A DNA stretch of 64,000 bases from Marivita sp. GX14005 (GTDB taxonomy: Bacteria > Pseudomonadota > Alphaproteobacteria > Rhodobacterales > Rhodobacteraceae): the NCBI RefSeq assembly GCF_023370775.1, contig NZ_JAMCCQ010000003.1, positions 186,001 through 250,000 of the forward strand. Reading direction: 5' to 3'. Of the stretch, positions 17,715 to 25,377 are shown in pieces (the stretch's first letter is position 1; each line of letters begins with the position of its first letter). The position numbers and the translations under genes are program-made. Below the pieces are notes generated by a model, which saw only the letters and a list, made by a program, of their open reading frames with translations, had not been told where the DNA came from and searched no databases.

Positions 17715-17728
17715 GTTTATCGCTAACA
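17715..17728. promoter_or_regulatory. LacI-type operator-like site 2 before gap1
   Basis: GTTTATCGCTAACA has the perfect right half (CGCTAACA) of the same palindrome and a degenerate left half. It is centred 30 bp from site 1, close to three helical turns, about 85 bp before the gap1 start. Confidence 0.5.
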
Positions 17729-17811
17729 TCCTGTAGAAAAACGGTTTTTGCCTTTCGCCACCCAATCTCCGACGCTATAGCGGGCGGAGAATCTTGCAGG
17801 AGAGATGGGTC

Positions 17812-18816
17812 ATGACAGTCACACTTGGGATCAACGGGTTCGGGCGGATCGGCCGCTCCACGCTGGCACATATCGCCGAAAGCTCGCGCAATGACGTTCA
17901 GGTGGTGAAGATCAACGCCACCGGCCCGATCGAGACCAACGCCCATCTTTTGCGCTATGACAGCGTGCATGGCCGGTTCGGCGGCGACGTGAAGGTGAGC
18001 GGCGACACGATGGATCTCGGGCGCGGCCCGATGAAGGTGTTCTCGACCTACGATCCGTCCGAGCTCGACTGGTCCGGCTGCGACGTGGTGCTGGAATGCA
18101 CGGGCAAGTTCAACGATGGCGACAAGGCCGGCATCCATATGGAGCGCGGCGCGAAATCGGTTCTGATCTCGGCACCTGCGAAAAACGTGCAGAAAACCGT
18201 TGTCTACGGCGTCAACCACCGCGATCTTGCGGCGGGGGACGTGATGATCTCGAACGGCTCCTGCACGACGAATTGCCTTGCACCGCTGGCCAAGGTGCTG
18301 GACGAGGCCATCGGCATCGAGAGCGGCGTCATGACGACGATCCATTCCTATACCGGCGATCAGCCGACGCTGGACCGGCGTCACAAGGATCTCTACCGCG
18401 CCCGCGCCGCTGCGATGGCGATGATTCCGACCTCGACCGGCGCGGCAAAGGCGCTTGGCGAAGTGCTGCCGAACCTCAGGGGCAAGCTCGACGGTTCCGC
18501 CATGCGTGTGCCGACGCCGAATGTCTCGGCGGTCGATCTGACCTTCTATGCAGGCAAGGACGTGACCGTCGAGAACGTCAACGAGGTGGTTCGCGAGGCT
18601 GCGGCGACGCATATGGGCACGGTGCTGTCCTATGATCCCGAACCCAAGGTCTCGATCGATTTCAACCACACCACGCACAGCTCGATCTTCGCGCCGGACC
18701 AGACCAAGGTCGTCGGCAAGCGCATGGTGCGCGTGCTGGCCTGGTATGACAACGAATGGGGCTTCTCGGCGCGCATGGCCGATGTCGCCGGTGCAATGGG
18801 TCGGCTTCTGCACTGA
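17812..18816 (+). CDS. gap: glyceraldehyde-3-phosphate dehydrogenase, probable NADP-preferring paralogue
   Basis: A 334-residue GAPDH (Gap1 here). It has the nucleotide-binding [10 protein letters not shown] (residues 7-16) and catalytic Cys151 in [13 protein letters not shown]. The residue after Asn35 that is Asp in NAD-dependent enzymes is Ala36 (KINATGPIE). The segment that is LP in Bacillus enzymes is Arg189-Arg190 (TLDRRHKD). Loss of the ribose-binding Asp plus added positive charge is the pattern expected for NADP use, as in gluconeogenic or Calvin-cycle GAPDHs; this is inference. The start follows GGAGAG by eight bases. Two operator-like sites lie upstream and a double-hairpin repeat lies downstream. 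Confidence 0.95.
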   Translation: MTVTLGINGFGRIGRSTLAHIAESSRNDVQVVKINATGPIETNAHLLRYDSVHGRFGGDVKVSGDTMDLGRGPMKVFSTYDPSELDWSGCDVVLECTGKFNDGDKAGIHMERGAKSVLISAPAKNVQKTVVYGVNHRDLAAGDVMISNGSCTTNCLAPLAKVLDEAIGIESGVMTTIHSYTGDQPTLDRRHKDLYRARAAAMAMIPTSTGAAKALGEVLPNLRGKLDGSAMRVPTPNVSAVDLTFYAGKDVTVENVNEVVREAAATHMGTVLSYDPEPKVSIDFNHTTHSSIFAPDQTKVVGKRMVRVLAWYDNEWGFSARMADVAGAMGRLLH

Positions 18817-18848
18817 CTCTGTCCAAACCGAGCCACGGTGATCGCGGG

Positions 18849-18894
18849 CCCGGATGCGTCGACGCATCCGGGTCTTTTCTTTGAAGAAAAGACC
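18849..18894. repeat. double-hairpin intergenic repeat, copy C
   Basis: A perfect 24-nt palindrome (18849-18872, core CGGATGCGTCGACGCATCCG) shares two bases with a second perfect hairpin of ten-base arms (GGTCTTTTCT/AGAAAAGACC, 18871-18894). It lies 32 bp after the gap1 stop. Confidence 0.8.
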
Positions 18895-18973
18895 CTGCGC
18901 AGCGGCCCGGATCGGGCGTGACAATACGGCGGCGCTCTGTCAGGATCGTGCCAAACGCAGGACCGAGGGCTTC

Positions 18974-19117
18974 ATGACCAACAGTATCGCGATCGGGCTG
19001 GGAACGCTGATCCTTGCGGGCATCGCGGTCGATCTTGCCGTCAGCGGCGGCGATGGCGCGCTGTTTCTTGCGGCCAAGGGTCTCGATCTGCTCGATTGGG
19101 TGGCGTTCTGGCGCTAG
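18974..19117 (+). CDS. small membrane protein between the two GAPDH genes
   Basis: A 47-residue protein starting MTNSIAIGLGTLILAGIAVD and ending DLLDWVAFWR. It has one hydrophobic helix (residues 4-22) and a second amphipathic region ending in an aromatic tail. Its position between gap1 and gap2 and its clean reading frame argue that it is real. The ribosome site is poor (GAGGGCTTC). No function is known to me. A membrane anchor or regulator of a neighbour is possible but unsupported. Confidence 0.6.
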   Translation: MTNSIAIGLGTLILAGIAVDLAVSGGDGALFLAAKGLDLLDWVAFWR

Positions 19118-19155
19118 GCCGGATCCGGTCTTGACTTGCATGCGCCGCGCGCGAT

Positions 19156-19169
19156 TGTTAGCGGTAACG
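19156..19169. promoter_or_regulatory. LacI-type operator-like site before gap2
   Basis: TGTTAGCGGTAACG is a 12 of 14 match to TGTTAGCGCTAACA, with both half-sites recognisable. It lies 39 bp before the gap2 start, where a repressor would block transcription. Confidence 0.55.
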
Positions 19170-19207
19170 CAACCGGCGGCTCCGCCGATCAAGCGAGGAA
19201 AGAGGAT

Positions 19208-20209
19208 ATGACCACGAAAGTTGCCATCAACGGATTTGGCCGCATCGGCCGCAACATCCTGCGCGCGATCATCGAATCCGGCCGCACGGATATCGAGGTG
19301 GTCGCGATCAACGATCTCGGCCCCGTCGAGACGAATGCCCATCTGCTGCAATTCGACAGCGTTCACGGCCGGTTTCCCGCCGAGGTCAAAACCTCGGAAG
19401 ACAGCATCGATGTGGGGCGCGGCCCGATCAAGGTCACGGCAGAGCGCAATCCCGCCGATCTGCCTTGGTCCGACGTGGATGTGGTGCTGGAATGCACCGG
19501 CATCTTCACCTCGAAAGACGCGGCGCAGGCGCATCTGGAAAACGGCGCCAGTCGCGTTTTGATTTCGGCTCCGGGCAAGGATGCGGACAAGACCATTGTC
19601 TATGGCGTCAACCACGAGACGCTGACCGCCGATGACCATATCGTCTCGAACGCCTCCTGCACGACCAATTGCCTCGCGCCGGTGGCTTATGTCCTGAACG
19701 AGGCCATCGGGATCGAGCGCGGCTTCATGACGACGATCCATTCCTATACCGGCGACCAGCCGACGCTCGACACGATGCACAAGGATCTCTACCGCGCCCG
19801 CGCCGCCGCGCTCAGCATGATCCCGACTTCCACCGGCGCGGCCAAGGCGGTGGGGCTTGTCCTGCCCGAGTTGAACGGCAAGCTCGACGGCGTGGCGATC
19901 CGCGTGCCGACGCCGAATGTCTCGGTCGTCGATCTGACCTTCACCGCGTCGCGCGACACCAGCCTGGATGAGATCAACGACGCGATCCGCAGCGCGGCGG
20001 ATGGCAAGCTCAAGGGCATTCTCGGCTATACCGACCGCAAGCTGGTCTCCTCGGATTTCAACCACGATCCCCATTCCTCGATCTTCGCCACCGATCAGAC
20101 CAAGGTGATGGACGGCACGATGGTGCGAATCCTGACCTGGTATGACAATGAATGGGGCTTCTCCAATCGCATGGCCGATACCGCCGTGGCGATGGGCAAG
20201 CTCATCTGA
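19208..20209 (+). CDS. gap: glyceraldehyde-3-phosphate dehydrogenase, NAD-type paralogue
   Basis: A 333-residue GAPDH (Gap2 here), about the same length as Gap1 and clearly homologous throughout. Catalytic Cys151 is in [13 protein letters not shown]. Asp36 (AINDLGPVE) is retained, as expected for an NAD-dependent catabolic enzyme, and residues 189-190 are Thr-Met instead of Arg-Arg. A purine-rich AGGAAAGAGG precedes the ATG. The strong conservation of the NAHLL...DSVHGRF and TGDQPTLD segments shows the pair arose by duplication. Confidence 0.96.
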   Translation: MTTKVAINGFGRIGRNILRAIIESGRTDIEVVAINDLGPVETNAHLLQFDSVHGRFPAEVKTSEDSIDVGRGPIKVTAERNPADLPWSDVDVVLECTGIFTSKDAAQAHLENGASRVLISAPGKDADKTIVYGVNHETLTADDHIVSNASCTTNCLAPVAYVLNEAIGIERGFMTTIHSYTGDQPTLDTMHKDLYRARAAALSMIPTSTGAAKAVGLVLPELNGKLDGVAIRVPTPNVSVVDLTFTASRDTSLDEINDAIRSAADGKLKGILGYTDRKLVSSDFNHDPHSSIFATDQTKVMDGTMVRILTWYDNEWGFSNRMADTAVAMGKLI

Positions 20210-20216
20210 TCCGGGC

Positions 20217-20239
20217 AGGGGCGGTTTCGCGCCGCCCCT
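20217..20239 (+). terminator. stem-loop after gap2
   Basis: Stem AGGGGCGG (20217-20224), loop TTTCGCG, and stem CCGCCCCT (20232-20239) lie 7 bp after the gap2 stop. There is no long T tract, so it may only stabilise the 3' end. Confidence 0.45.
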
Positions 20240-20323
20240 CCTGACCCTTGCATCAATTGCAACCCGCCTATTCGGTCCGGGCGCTTGTGCTGCGCCGCAG
20301 CATGGTTATCTGTCTCGCGTGTT

Positions 20324-20337
20324 CGTTAGCGCGAACA
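20324..20337. promoter_or_regulatory. LacI-type operator-like site after gap2
   Basis: CGTTAGCGCGAACA matches the palindrome at 12 of 14 positions. It lies 29 bp before the start of the 54-residue gene, close to where its promoter should be. Confidence 0.45.
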
Positions 20338-20366
20338 TATGACGCCAGAGCAAGAAAGGACTGACG

Positions 20367-20531
20367 ATGGCCCAATTCATGTCTTCCCTGCGCGCCCGGC
20401 TGAACAAGCGGGCCGCCTATAACCGCACGGTTCGCGAGATCCGGGCGATGCCCCGCGATGTCGCGCTCGATCTGGACATCTATCCGGGCGATGCGGAAAA
20501 AATCGCGCGCAAGGCTGTTTACGGGATCTGA
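20367..20531 (+). CDS. small DUF1127-like protein, 54 aa
   Basis: A 54-residue protein starting MAQFMSSLRARLNKRAAYNR and ending in KIARKAVYGI. The arginine-rich helical segment RAAYNRTVREIRAMPRDVAL resembles the short DUF1127/YjiS-type proteins of alphaproteobacteria, some of which affect RNA or phosphate physiology. The DIYPGDAEKIARKAVYG tail is characteristic of the Rhodobacteraceae variant as I remember it. AAAGGA lies eight bases before the ATG. It has an operator-like site upstream and a good terminator downstream, so it is a separate transcription unit. Confidence 0.75.
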   Translation: MAQFMSSLRARLNKRAAYNRTVREIRAMPRDVALDLDIYPGDAEKIARKAVYGI

Positions 20532-20558
20532 CCCAAGCGGCCTCGCCGACGCCACCCT

Positions 20559-20583
20559 GCCGCGCGTCTTCGCGCGGCTTTGT
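20559..20583 (+). terminator. rho-independent terminator after the 54-aa gene
   Basis: Stem GCCGCGCG (20559-20566), loop TCTT, and stem CGCGCGGC (20571-20578) are followed by TTTG. It lies between the small gene and the convergent coaD end. Confidence 0.7.
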
Positions 20584-20600
20584 CGTTCAAGACGCCCGGT

Positions 20601-21095
20601 TCAGGTTCCGAACTTCCCCGCCAACGCATCTTGCACGGGTTTCGTGACGAACTTGCTGACATCGCCGCCCAGTCGCGCGATTTCCTTGACTAGTTTCGAG
20701 GCGATCGCCTGGTGCCGCGCTTCGGCCATGAGAAAGACGGTTTCGATATCGTCGTCCAGTGCACGGTTCATGCCGACCATCTGGAACTCGTATTCGAAAT
20801 CCGAGACCGCCCTCAGCCCGCGCACGATCAGCGTCGCGTTCACGTCATTGGCGCAATCGATCAGCAGGTTCTCGAACGGATGCACGACAAGCTCGATCCC
20901 GGTCTGCCCGGACAGGGTCCGGCATTCGGCCTCGATCATCTCGACCCGCTCTTCGAGATCGAAGAGCGGACCCTTGTCACGGTTGATCGCAACGCCGATC
21001 ACAAGGCGATCCACCAGAACGCTGGCGCGGCGGATGATATCCACATGGCCCAGGGTGATCGGATCGAACGTTCCGGGATAAAGACCGATGCGCAT
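20601..21095 (-). CDS. coaD: phosphopantetheine adenylyltransferase
   Basis: A 164-residue enzyme of coenzyme A synthesis that adenylates 4'-phosphopantetheine. The nucleotidyltransferase signature YPGTFDPITLGHVDIIRRA is at the N-terminus with the TxGH motif. RGLRAVSDFEYEFQMVGMNR and the C-terminal SKLVKEIARLGGDVSKFV are also typical. It appears to be monocistronic. Confidence 0.97.
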   Translation of the reverse strand: MRIGLYPGTFDPITLGHVDIIRRASVLVDRLVIGVAINRDKGPLFDLEERVEMIEAECRTLSGQTGIELVVHPFENLLIDCANDVNATLIVRGLRAVSDFEYEFQMVGMNRALDDDIETVFLMAEARHQAIASKLVKEIARLGGDVSKFVTKPVQDALAGKFGT

Positions 21096-21146
21096 GGGCG
21101 CCCTCCGAATAGTGCCGTCTCGCGCCTGAATGGCACCGGAGCGGGC

Positions 21147-21167
21147 GGCGGATCAAGCCGATCCGCC
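21147..21167. other. inverted repeat between coaD and the CBS gene
   Basis: Perfect arms GGCGGATC (21147-21154) and GATCCGCC (21160-21167) flank a 5-base loop. The adjacent A5 tract is on the side that would not give a T tail for the minus-strand gene, so it is not a textbook terminator. Confidence 0.45.
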
Positions 21168-21178
21168 GAAAAACCCGT

Positions 21179-21613
21179 TCAATGGCCCATGATCATGCCT
21201 TCGAGGGCACTCTTTTCCATCGCGAGTTCCGTTAGCCGCGCCTTGACCACGTCGCCGATGGTGATGAGCCCGACCATCTTGCCCTCCTCGACCACCGGCA
21301 TATGGCGAAAGCGGCCTTCGGTCATCTGCGCGAGGATGTGGTCTGCGTCGTCATTGCGTGCGCAGGTCACAAGTTCCGATGTCATATAGGCCTTCGCCGG
21401 TTCGGAAAGGCACCCCGCGCCCTGCCGCGAAAGCTCGCGCACGATATCGCGCTCCGAGAGGATGCCGAGCGCCTTTTCGCCATCATCGGAGATCACCACC
21501 GTGCCGATACGCTTTTCAGCGAGGATCTTCGCTACCTCCGCGATGGCGGTGTCGGACTTGACCGAAACGACCGCATCCGTGGCCTTGCTTTTGAGAATGT
21601 GGTGCACTTGCAT
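21179..21613 (-). CDS. protein with two CBS domains
   Basis: A 144-residue protein made only of a CBS pair: MQVHHILKSKATDAVVSVKS ... GILSERDIVREL (first), and PAKAYMTSELVTCARNDDA ... VGLITIGDVVKARL (second). Such stand-alone Bateman modules bind adenine nucleotides and can regulate partner proteins. GGAGG upstream supports the ATG at 21613; a longer frame extends 90 residues further without support. It is separated from the LysR gene by about 55 bp. Confidence 0.9.
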   Translation of the reverse strand: MQVHHILKSKATDAVVSVKSDTAIAEVAKILAEKRIGTVVISDDGEKALGILSERDIVRELSRQGAGCLSEPAKAYMTSELVTCARNDDADHILAQMTEGRFRHMPVVEEGKMVGLITIGDVVKARLTELAMEKSALEGMIMGH

Positions 21614-21668
21614 TGTGGTGGTCCTCCGATCCCGTGTCACCCCAGCGTTCCCAGAGCGCGGGAGCATG

Positions 21669-22571
21669 TCAAGTGTTTCCAGCCAGAGCCTCAAGCCGCG
21701 ACACCTCGCTGCGGACCGCCTGCACCAATGCGCGCGCGAAGCGGCTGATCCGGTCGAGCCGCCGATCCTCGGCATGGCGCACCAGATAGAAGCTGCGCTT
21801 GAAGGAGACTTCACCGGCAAGAACCCGCTCGACCCCCGGCGCGAAGGGCAGCGCGAAATCATGCGCGACCCCGATGCCGCCATGCCGGCGCAGCAGGTTC
21901 AATTGCACCGAGGCGGAGTTCGACGCGAGCGCCACGCGGTCCAGCCCCAGATCGCTGAGATAGTCGAGCTCCTTGTCGAAGATCATGTCGGGGATGTAGC
22001 CGACGATGCGATGCGCGCGCAGATCGGCCGGCGCCTTCAGGGGCGGCGCACCGGAGAGATAAGTCCGGCTGGCGGCGAGGTGCAGGTGGTAATCGGAGAT
22101 CCGCTGGAAGGACAGCCGCGCGGCGGCGGGCGGGCTGACGGTGATCGCCATATCCGCTTCGCGTCGTGACAGGTTGACCACACGCGGCAGGGCGACGATC
22201 TGCAAATCCAGCCCCCTATGCGCCTGCCCCAGATCGGCCAGCACCCTCGGCAGGACGAAATTCGCACAGCCATCCGGCGCGCCGATGCGGATCTGGCCCG
22301 AAAGCGTTTCCGCATCACCGTCCAGCGCGGAAGCCGCGCCCTGCATCGCGCGCTCGGCATCCTCGGCAGGGGCGACGAGCCGCGTTCCTGCATCCGTCAG
22401 CGCATAGCCGCGCGGGCTTTTGACGAAAAGCGCCTGCCCTACTCTCTCTTCAAGCCGGGCGATGCGCCGCCCCACCGTCGCGGCATCCATCCGCAAGGCG
22501 CGCCCCGCGCCCGAGAGCGTTTCGCTCCGCAGAACCGCGAGGAAAATGCGCAGATCGTCCCAGCTTTCCAT
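21669..22571 (-). CDS. LysR-family transcriptional regulator, divergent from mmsA
   Basis: A 300-residue LysR regulator. The N-terminal winged helix-turn-helix (MESWDDLRIFLAVLRSETLS, GAGRALRMDAATVGRRIARL, EERVGQALF) is followed by the periplasmic-binding-like effector domain. The helix-turn-helix is variant, with MDAATVGRRI where most members have QPAVSRQI, as in the subgroup related to VcaL/ArgP-like regulators. The start at 22571 follows AAAGG; an ATG two codons earlier is possible. The divergent layout with mmsA suggests that it controls valine or methylmalonate-semialdehyde catabolism. Its ligand is unknown. Confidence 0.9.
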   Translation of the reverse strand: MESWDDLRIFLAVLRSETLSGAGRALRMDAATVGRRIARLEERVGQALFVKSPRGYALTDAGTRLVAPAEDAERAMQGAASALDGDAETLSGQIRIGAPDGCANFVLPRVLADLGQAHRGLDLQIVALPRVVNLSRREADMAITVSPPAAARLSFQRISDYHLHLAASRTYLSGAPPLKAPADLRAHRIVGYIPDMIFDKELDYLSDLGLDRVALASNSASVQLNLLRRHGGIGVAHDFALPFAPGVERVLAGEVSFKRSFYLVRHAEDRRLDRISRFARALVQAVRSEVSRLEALAGNT

Positions 22572-22579
22572 CGGCATCC

Positions 22580-22595
22580 TTTGCAAAAACGCAAA
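22580..22595. promoter_or_regulatory. inverted repeat in the lysR-mmsA intergenic region
   Basis: TTTGC-AAAAAC-GCAAA forms a perfect dyad in the 101-bp divergent region, and a related half-site TTTTTGCAAG recurs near 22628. A LysR regulator would be expected to bind such a dyad and autoregulate, but this is inference. Confidence 0.4.
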
Positions 22596-22672
22596 ACCTC
22601 TTTGGAAGATTGCCCCTTTTCCCCGCATTTTTGCAAGACTAACCTGCGCCCGAAGCCCCAAAGGAGGATCCC

Positions 22673-24172
22673 ATGCATGAGTTGACCCATTACATCGACG
22701 GCGCCCATGTCGAAGGCACATCAGGCCGCACATCGGACGTCTTCAATCCGGCGACGGGCGAGGTGCAGGCCAAATGCCCCCTCGCCTCGAAGGACGAAGT
22801 CGCAAAGGCGGTCGAGATCGCCGCCGCCGCGCAGCCTGCCTGGGCCGCCACCAACCCACAGCGCCGCGCGCGTGTGATGATGGAGTTCGTTCGCCTGCTC
22901 AACCGCGACATGGACAAGCTCGCCGAGGCGCTGAGCCGCGAGCATGGCAAGACCCTGCCCGATGCCAAGGGCGATGTGCAGCGCGGGCTGGAAGTTGTGG
23001 AATACTGCATCGGCGCGCCGCAGATGCTGAAGGGCGAGTATACCGACAGCGCCGGGCCTGGCATCGATATGTATTCGATGAAACAGCCCCTGGGCGTTAC
23101 CGCCGGCATCACGCCCTTCAACTTCCCCGCCATGATCCCGATGTGGATGTTCGCGCCCGCCATCGTCTGCGGCAATGCCTTCATCCTCAAACCCTCCGAG
23201 CGCGATCCCTCGGTGCCGCTGATGCTGGCCGAGCTGATGGAGGAAGCCGGCCTGCCCAAGGGCATTCTACAAGTTGTCAATGGCGACAAGGAAGCGGTCG
23301 ATGCGCTGCTCGATCACCCGGTGGTGCAAAGCATCGGTTTCGTCGGCTCGACCCCGATCGCCGAATATATCTACGGCAAGGGCTGTTCCAACGGCAAGCG
23401 CGTGCAGTGCTTCGGCGGTGCCAAGAACCACATGATCATCATGCCCGACGCCGATATGGACCAGGCCGCCGACGCGCTGGTCGGTGCCGGTTACGGCGCG
23501 GCGGGCGAGCGTTGCATGGCGATCTCGGTCGCGGTCCCGGTGGGCGAGGAAACCGCCGACAAGCTGATCGAAAAGCTGGTGCCGCGCATCGAGAAGCTGA
23601 AGGTCGGCCCCTACACGGCGGGCGACGACGTAGATTACGGCCCGGTCGTCACCGCCGCCGCCAAGCAGAACATCCTGGGCCTGATCCAGTCCGGTGTCGA
23701 TCAGGGCGCGGAACTGGTGGTCGATGGGCGCGATTTCAGCCTGCAAGGCTATGAAGACGGGTTTTTCCTCGGCCCGCACCTCTTTGACCGCGTCACGCCC
23801 GATATGGACATCTACCGCAAGGAAATCTTCGGCCCCGTCCTGTCGACCGTGCGCGCAGGCTCGTACGAAGAGGCCATCCAACTGGCCATGGATCACGAAT
23901 ACGGCAACGGCACAGCGATCTTCACCCGCGACGGCGATGCGGCCCGCGATTTCGCCAACCGCATCAACATCGGCATGGTCGGTGTGAATGTGCCCATCCC
24001 GGTGCCGCTGGCCTATCACACCTTCGGCGGTTGGAAGAAATCCATGTTCGGTGACCTGAACCAGCACGGGCCGGATGCCTTCAAGTTCTACACCCGGACC
24101 AAGACCGTCACCTCGCGCTGGCCCTCCGGCATCAAGGAAGGCGGAGAGTTCAACTTCAAGGCAATGGACTGA
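22673..24172 (+). CDS. mmsA: CoA-acylating methylmalonate-semialdehyde dehydrogenase
   Basis: A 499-residue aldehyde dehydrogenase-fold enzyme that converts methylmalonate semialdehyde (from valine or thymine) or malonate semialdehyde to propionyl-CoA or acetyl-CoA with NAD. The N-terminus is typical (HYIDGAHVEGTSGRTSDVFN), followed by PLGVTAGITPFNFPAMIPMW, and the active-site Cys is in GAAGERCMAIS. The CoA-dependent members lack the usual general-base Glu, and no such motif is seen here. GGAGG precedes the ATG. Together with the acyl-CoA dehydrogenase, hydrolase and mmsB genes 2.4-7 kb downstream it completes distal valine breakdown. Confidence 0.95.
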   Translation: MHELTHYIDGAHVEGTSGRTSDVFNPATGEVQAKCPLASKDEVAKAVEIAAAAQPAWAATNPQRRARVMMEFVRLLNRDMDKLAEALSREHGKTLPDAKGDVQRGLEVVEYCIGAPQMLKGEYTDSAGPGIDMYSMKQPLGVTAGITPFNFPAMIPMWMFAPAIVCGNAFILKPSERDPSVPLMLAELMEEAGLPKGILQVVNGDKEAVDALLDHPVVQSIGFVGSTPIAEYIYGKGCSNGKRVQCFGGAKNHMIIMPDADMDQAADALVGAGYGAAGERCMAISVAVPVGEETADKLIEKLVPRIEKLKVGPYTAGDDVDYGPVVTAAAKQNILGLIQSGVDQGAELVVDGRDFSLQGYEDGFFLGPHLFDRVTPDMDIYRKEIFGPVLSTVRAGSYEEAIQLAMDHEYGNGTAIFTRDGDAARDFANRINIGMVGVNVPIPVPLAYHTFGGWKKSMFGDLNQHGPDAFKFYTRTKTVTSRWPSGIKEGGEFNFKAMD

Positions 24173-24180
24173 TCTGCGAG

Positions 24181-24204
24181 GGATCGGCGCGATAGCGCCG
24201 ATCC
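24181..24204 (+). terminator. stem-loop after mmsA
   Basis: A perfect ten-base stem, GGATCGGCGC (24181-24190) with GCGCCGATCC (24195-24204), encloses a four-base loop 8 bp after the mmsA stop. There is no T tract. Confidence 0.5.
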
Positions 24205-24283
24205 TGCCCGTACCGGCGCCAAGGCTCCGGGAAATGGGTCGTTACGTGGTATGATAGGCTCCTTCAATCAAGGATTTCATATC

Positions 24284-24733
24284 ATGGTCTTTTCAAATCA
24301 TTTCCGGGCAGCCGCCCTCGCTGCAGTCAGCCTTTTCGCTTTCGGCCCTGCTGCCGACGCACAATCGGCAGATACCGGCGCCTCCCTGCTCTCCAGACTC
24401 GACACGCTCGCCGCCAAGACCACCGAAGAGGATCTTGCCCTGTCGGATTATCTTTCGCGCATCCGGCACTGGGCCGCTTTGGCGGAGCGGGGGGACGACA
24501 TGCAACCGGCAGAGCGCAGCCTGCTCACCGCCGTGACATCTCCGATCAACACCGCCCCAGCGGCGTTCGCCATAGAACCGAACCTTCCCAAAAGTTGCAC
24601 CAACGATTGCTACAAGGAGCTTCAGGACAACGACGCGGAAAGCTGCGGTGACGATGCGGGTATTTTCGATTCCTGCCATACCGGCCCGAATATCGTATTC
24701 GCGGCCTGTCTGGCCGATTGCATCCTGGATTAA
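24284..24733 (+). CDS. secreted cysteine-containing protein of unknown function
   Basis: A 149-residue protein with a clear signal peptide (MVFSNHFRAAALAAVSLFAF, cleavage probably after ADA at about residue 27). The mature part is acidic and helical. It ends in a compact region with five or six cysteines (SCTNDCYKEL, ESCGDDAG, DSCHTG, FAACLADCILD), which could form disulfides in the periplasm. AAGGA precedes the ATG at suitable spacing. No family is recognised. It is a single-gene unit bounded by the mmsA stem-loop and a strong terminator. Confidence 0.75.
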   Translation: MVFSNHFRAAALAAVSLFAFGPAADAQSADTGASLLSRLDTLAAKTTEEDLALSDYLSRIRHWAALAERGDDMQPAERSLLTAVTSPINTAPAAFAIEPNLPKSCTNDCYKELQDNDAESCGDDAGIFDSCHTGPNIVFAACLADCILD

Positions 24734-24847
24734 GCCTATCTGAACCGCTGGCCGGGCATAGCGGGCGCGGAATACTGGCGTGTAAATAGGATCGAGGACG
24801 CGTCGCCCGACGCACTCGATTGATTGCCATGCGAATTTCGTAAAGAC

Positions 24848-24876
24848 TGGGCGGGTTTCGACCTGCCCATTTTTTT
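24848..24876 (+). terminator. rho-independent terminator with UUCG-type loop
   Basis: Stem TGGGCGGGT (24848-24856), loop TTCG, and stem ACCTGCCCA (24861-24869) are followed by seven Ts. One G-T pair occurs in the stem. It ends only 10 bp before the start codon of the next gene. Confidence 0.9.
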
Positions 24877-24886
24877 CGTGAGATTT

Positions 24887-25327
24887 ATGCCTGTCAGCTT
24901 CCAGATCCTGCCCCTGTTCAACCTCGTTTACACCCGGTATTCCGTTACGATGAAGGTTTCCGAAAGCCTCGTTTCGTTTCGCGAATACATGGATCACCCC
25001 CACATGCGACCCGGCCAGCGGCATGTGATCGATCTGCGCGGGATCGTCGAGATGGATCCCGATCTCGCTGCCGTCATGGCGCTCGAGGCGAACAAGGCCG
25101 AAAATCTTGTCCTGCAGGAAGCCGACACGATGGTCATCTACCTCGCCGATTGTCCGCTGTCGCGCCGGGCGGCGTCCCTTGCCTGTAATGCGTGGGAAGC
25201 GGAGCATTACGTGACTGCCGTCATCCTTGAGACGGAAGAGGCCGCACTCAACGTCCTCGGGCTTCCGCACCGCGCGCTTTGCGAGATTTTCCCGAATGCC
25301 AGCTCGCCGACGTCGCAGCACGGGTGA
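24887..25327 (+). CDS. STAS-like protein of unknown function
   Basis: A 146-residue soluble protein starting MPVSFQILPLFNLVYTRYSV. The pattern of short strands and helices, with HPHMRPGQRHVIDLRGIVEM in the middle and a C-terminal helix, resembles a group of Rhodobacteraceae proteins with a STAS/SpoIIAA-like fold. This is a structural impression, not a motif match. The start lies directly behind a strong terminator with only a weak ribosome site (GTGAGA), so an alternative start at 24950 is possible. It is followed at 50 bp by the YbdK-type ligase. Confidence 0.65.
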   Translation: MPVSFQILPLFNLVYTRYSVTMKVSESLVSFREYMDHPHMRPGQRHVIDLRGIVEMDPDLAAVMALEANKAENLVLQEADTMVIYLADCPLSRRAASLACNAWEAEHYVTAVILETEEAALNVLGLPHRALCEIFPNASSPTSQHG

Positions 25328-25377
25328 CAGGCATCACGAAACGGCTAAACTGCGAACATCCAGCCTGAGGAGAGAAG

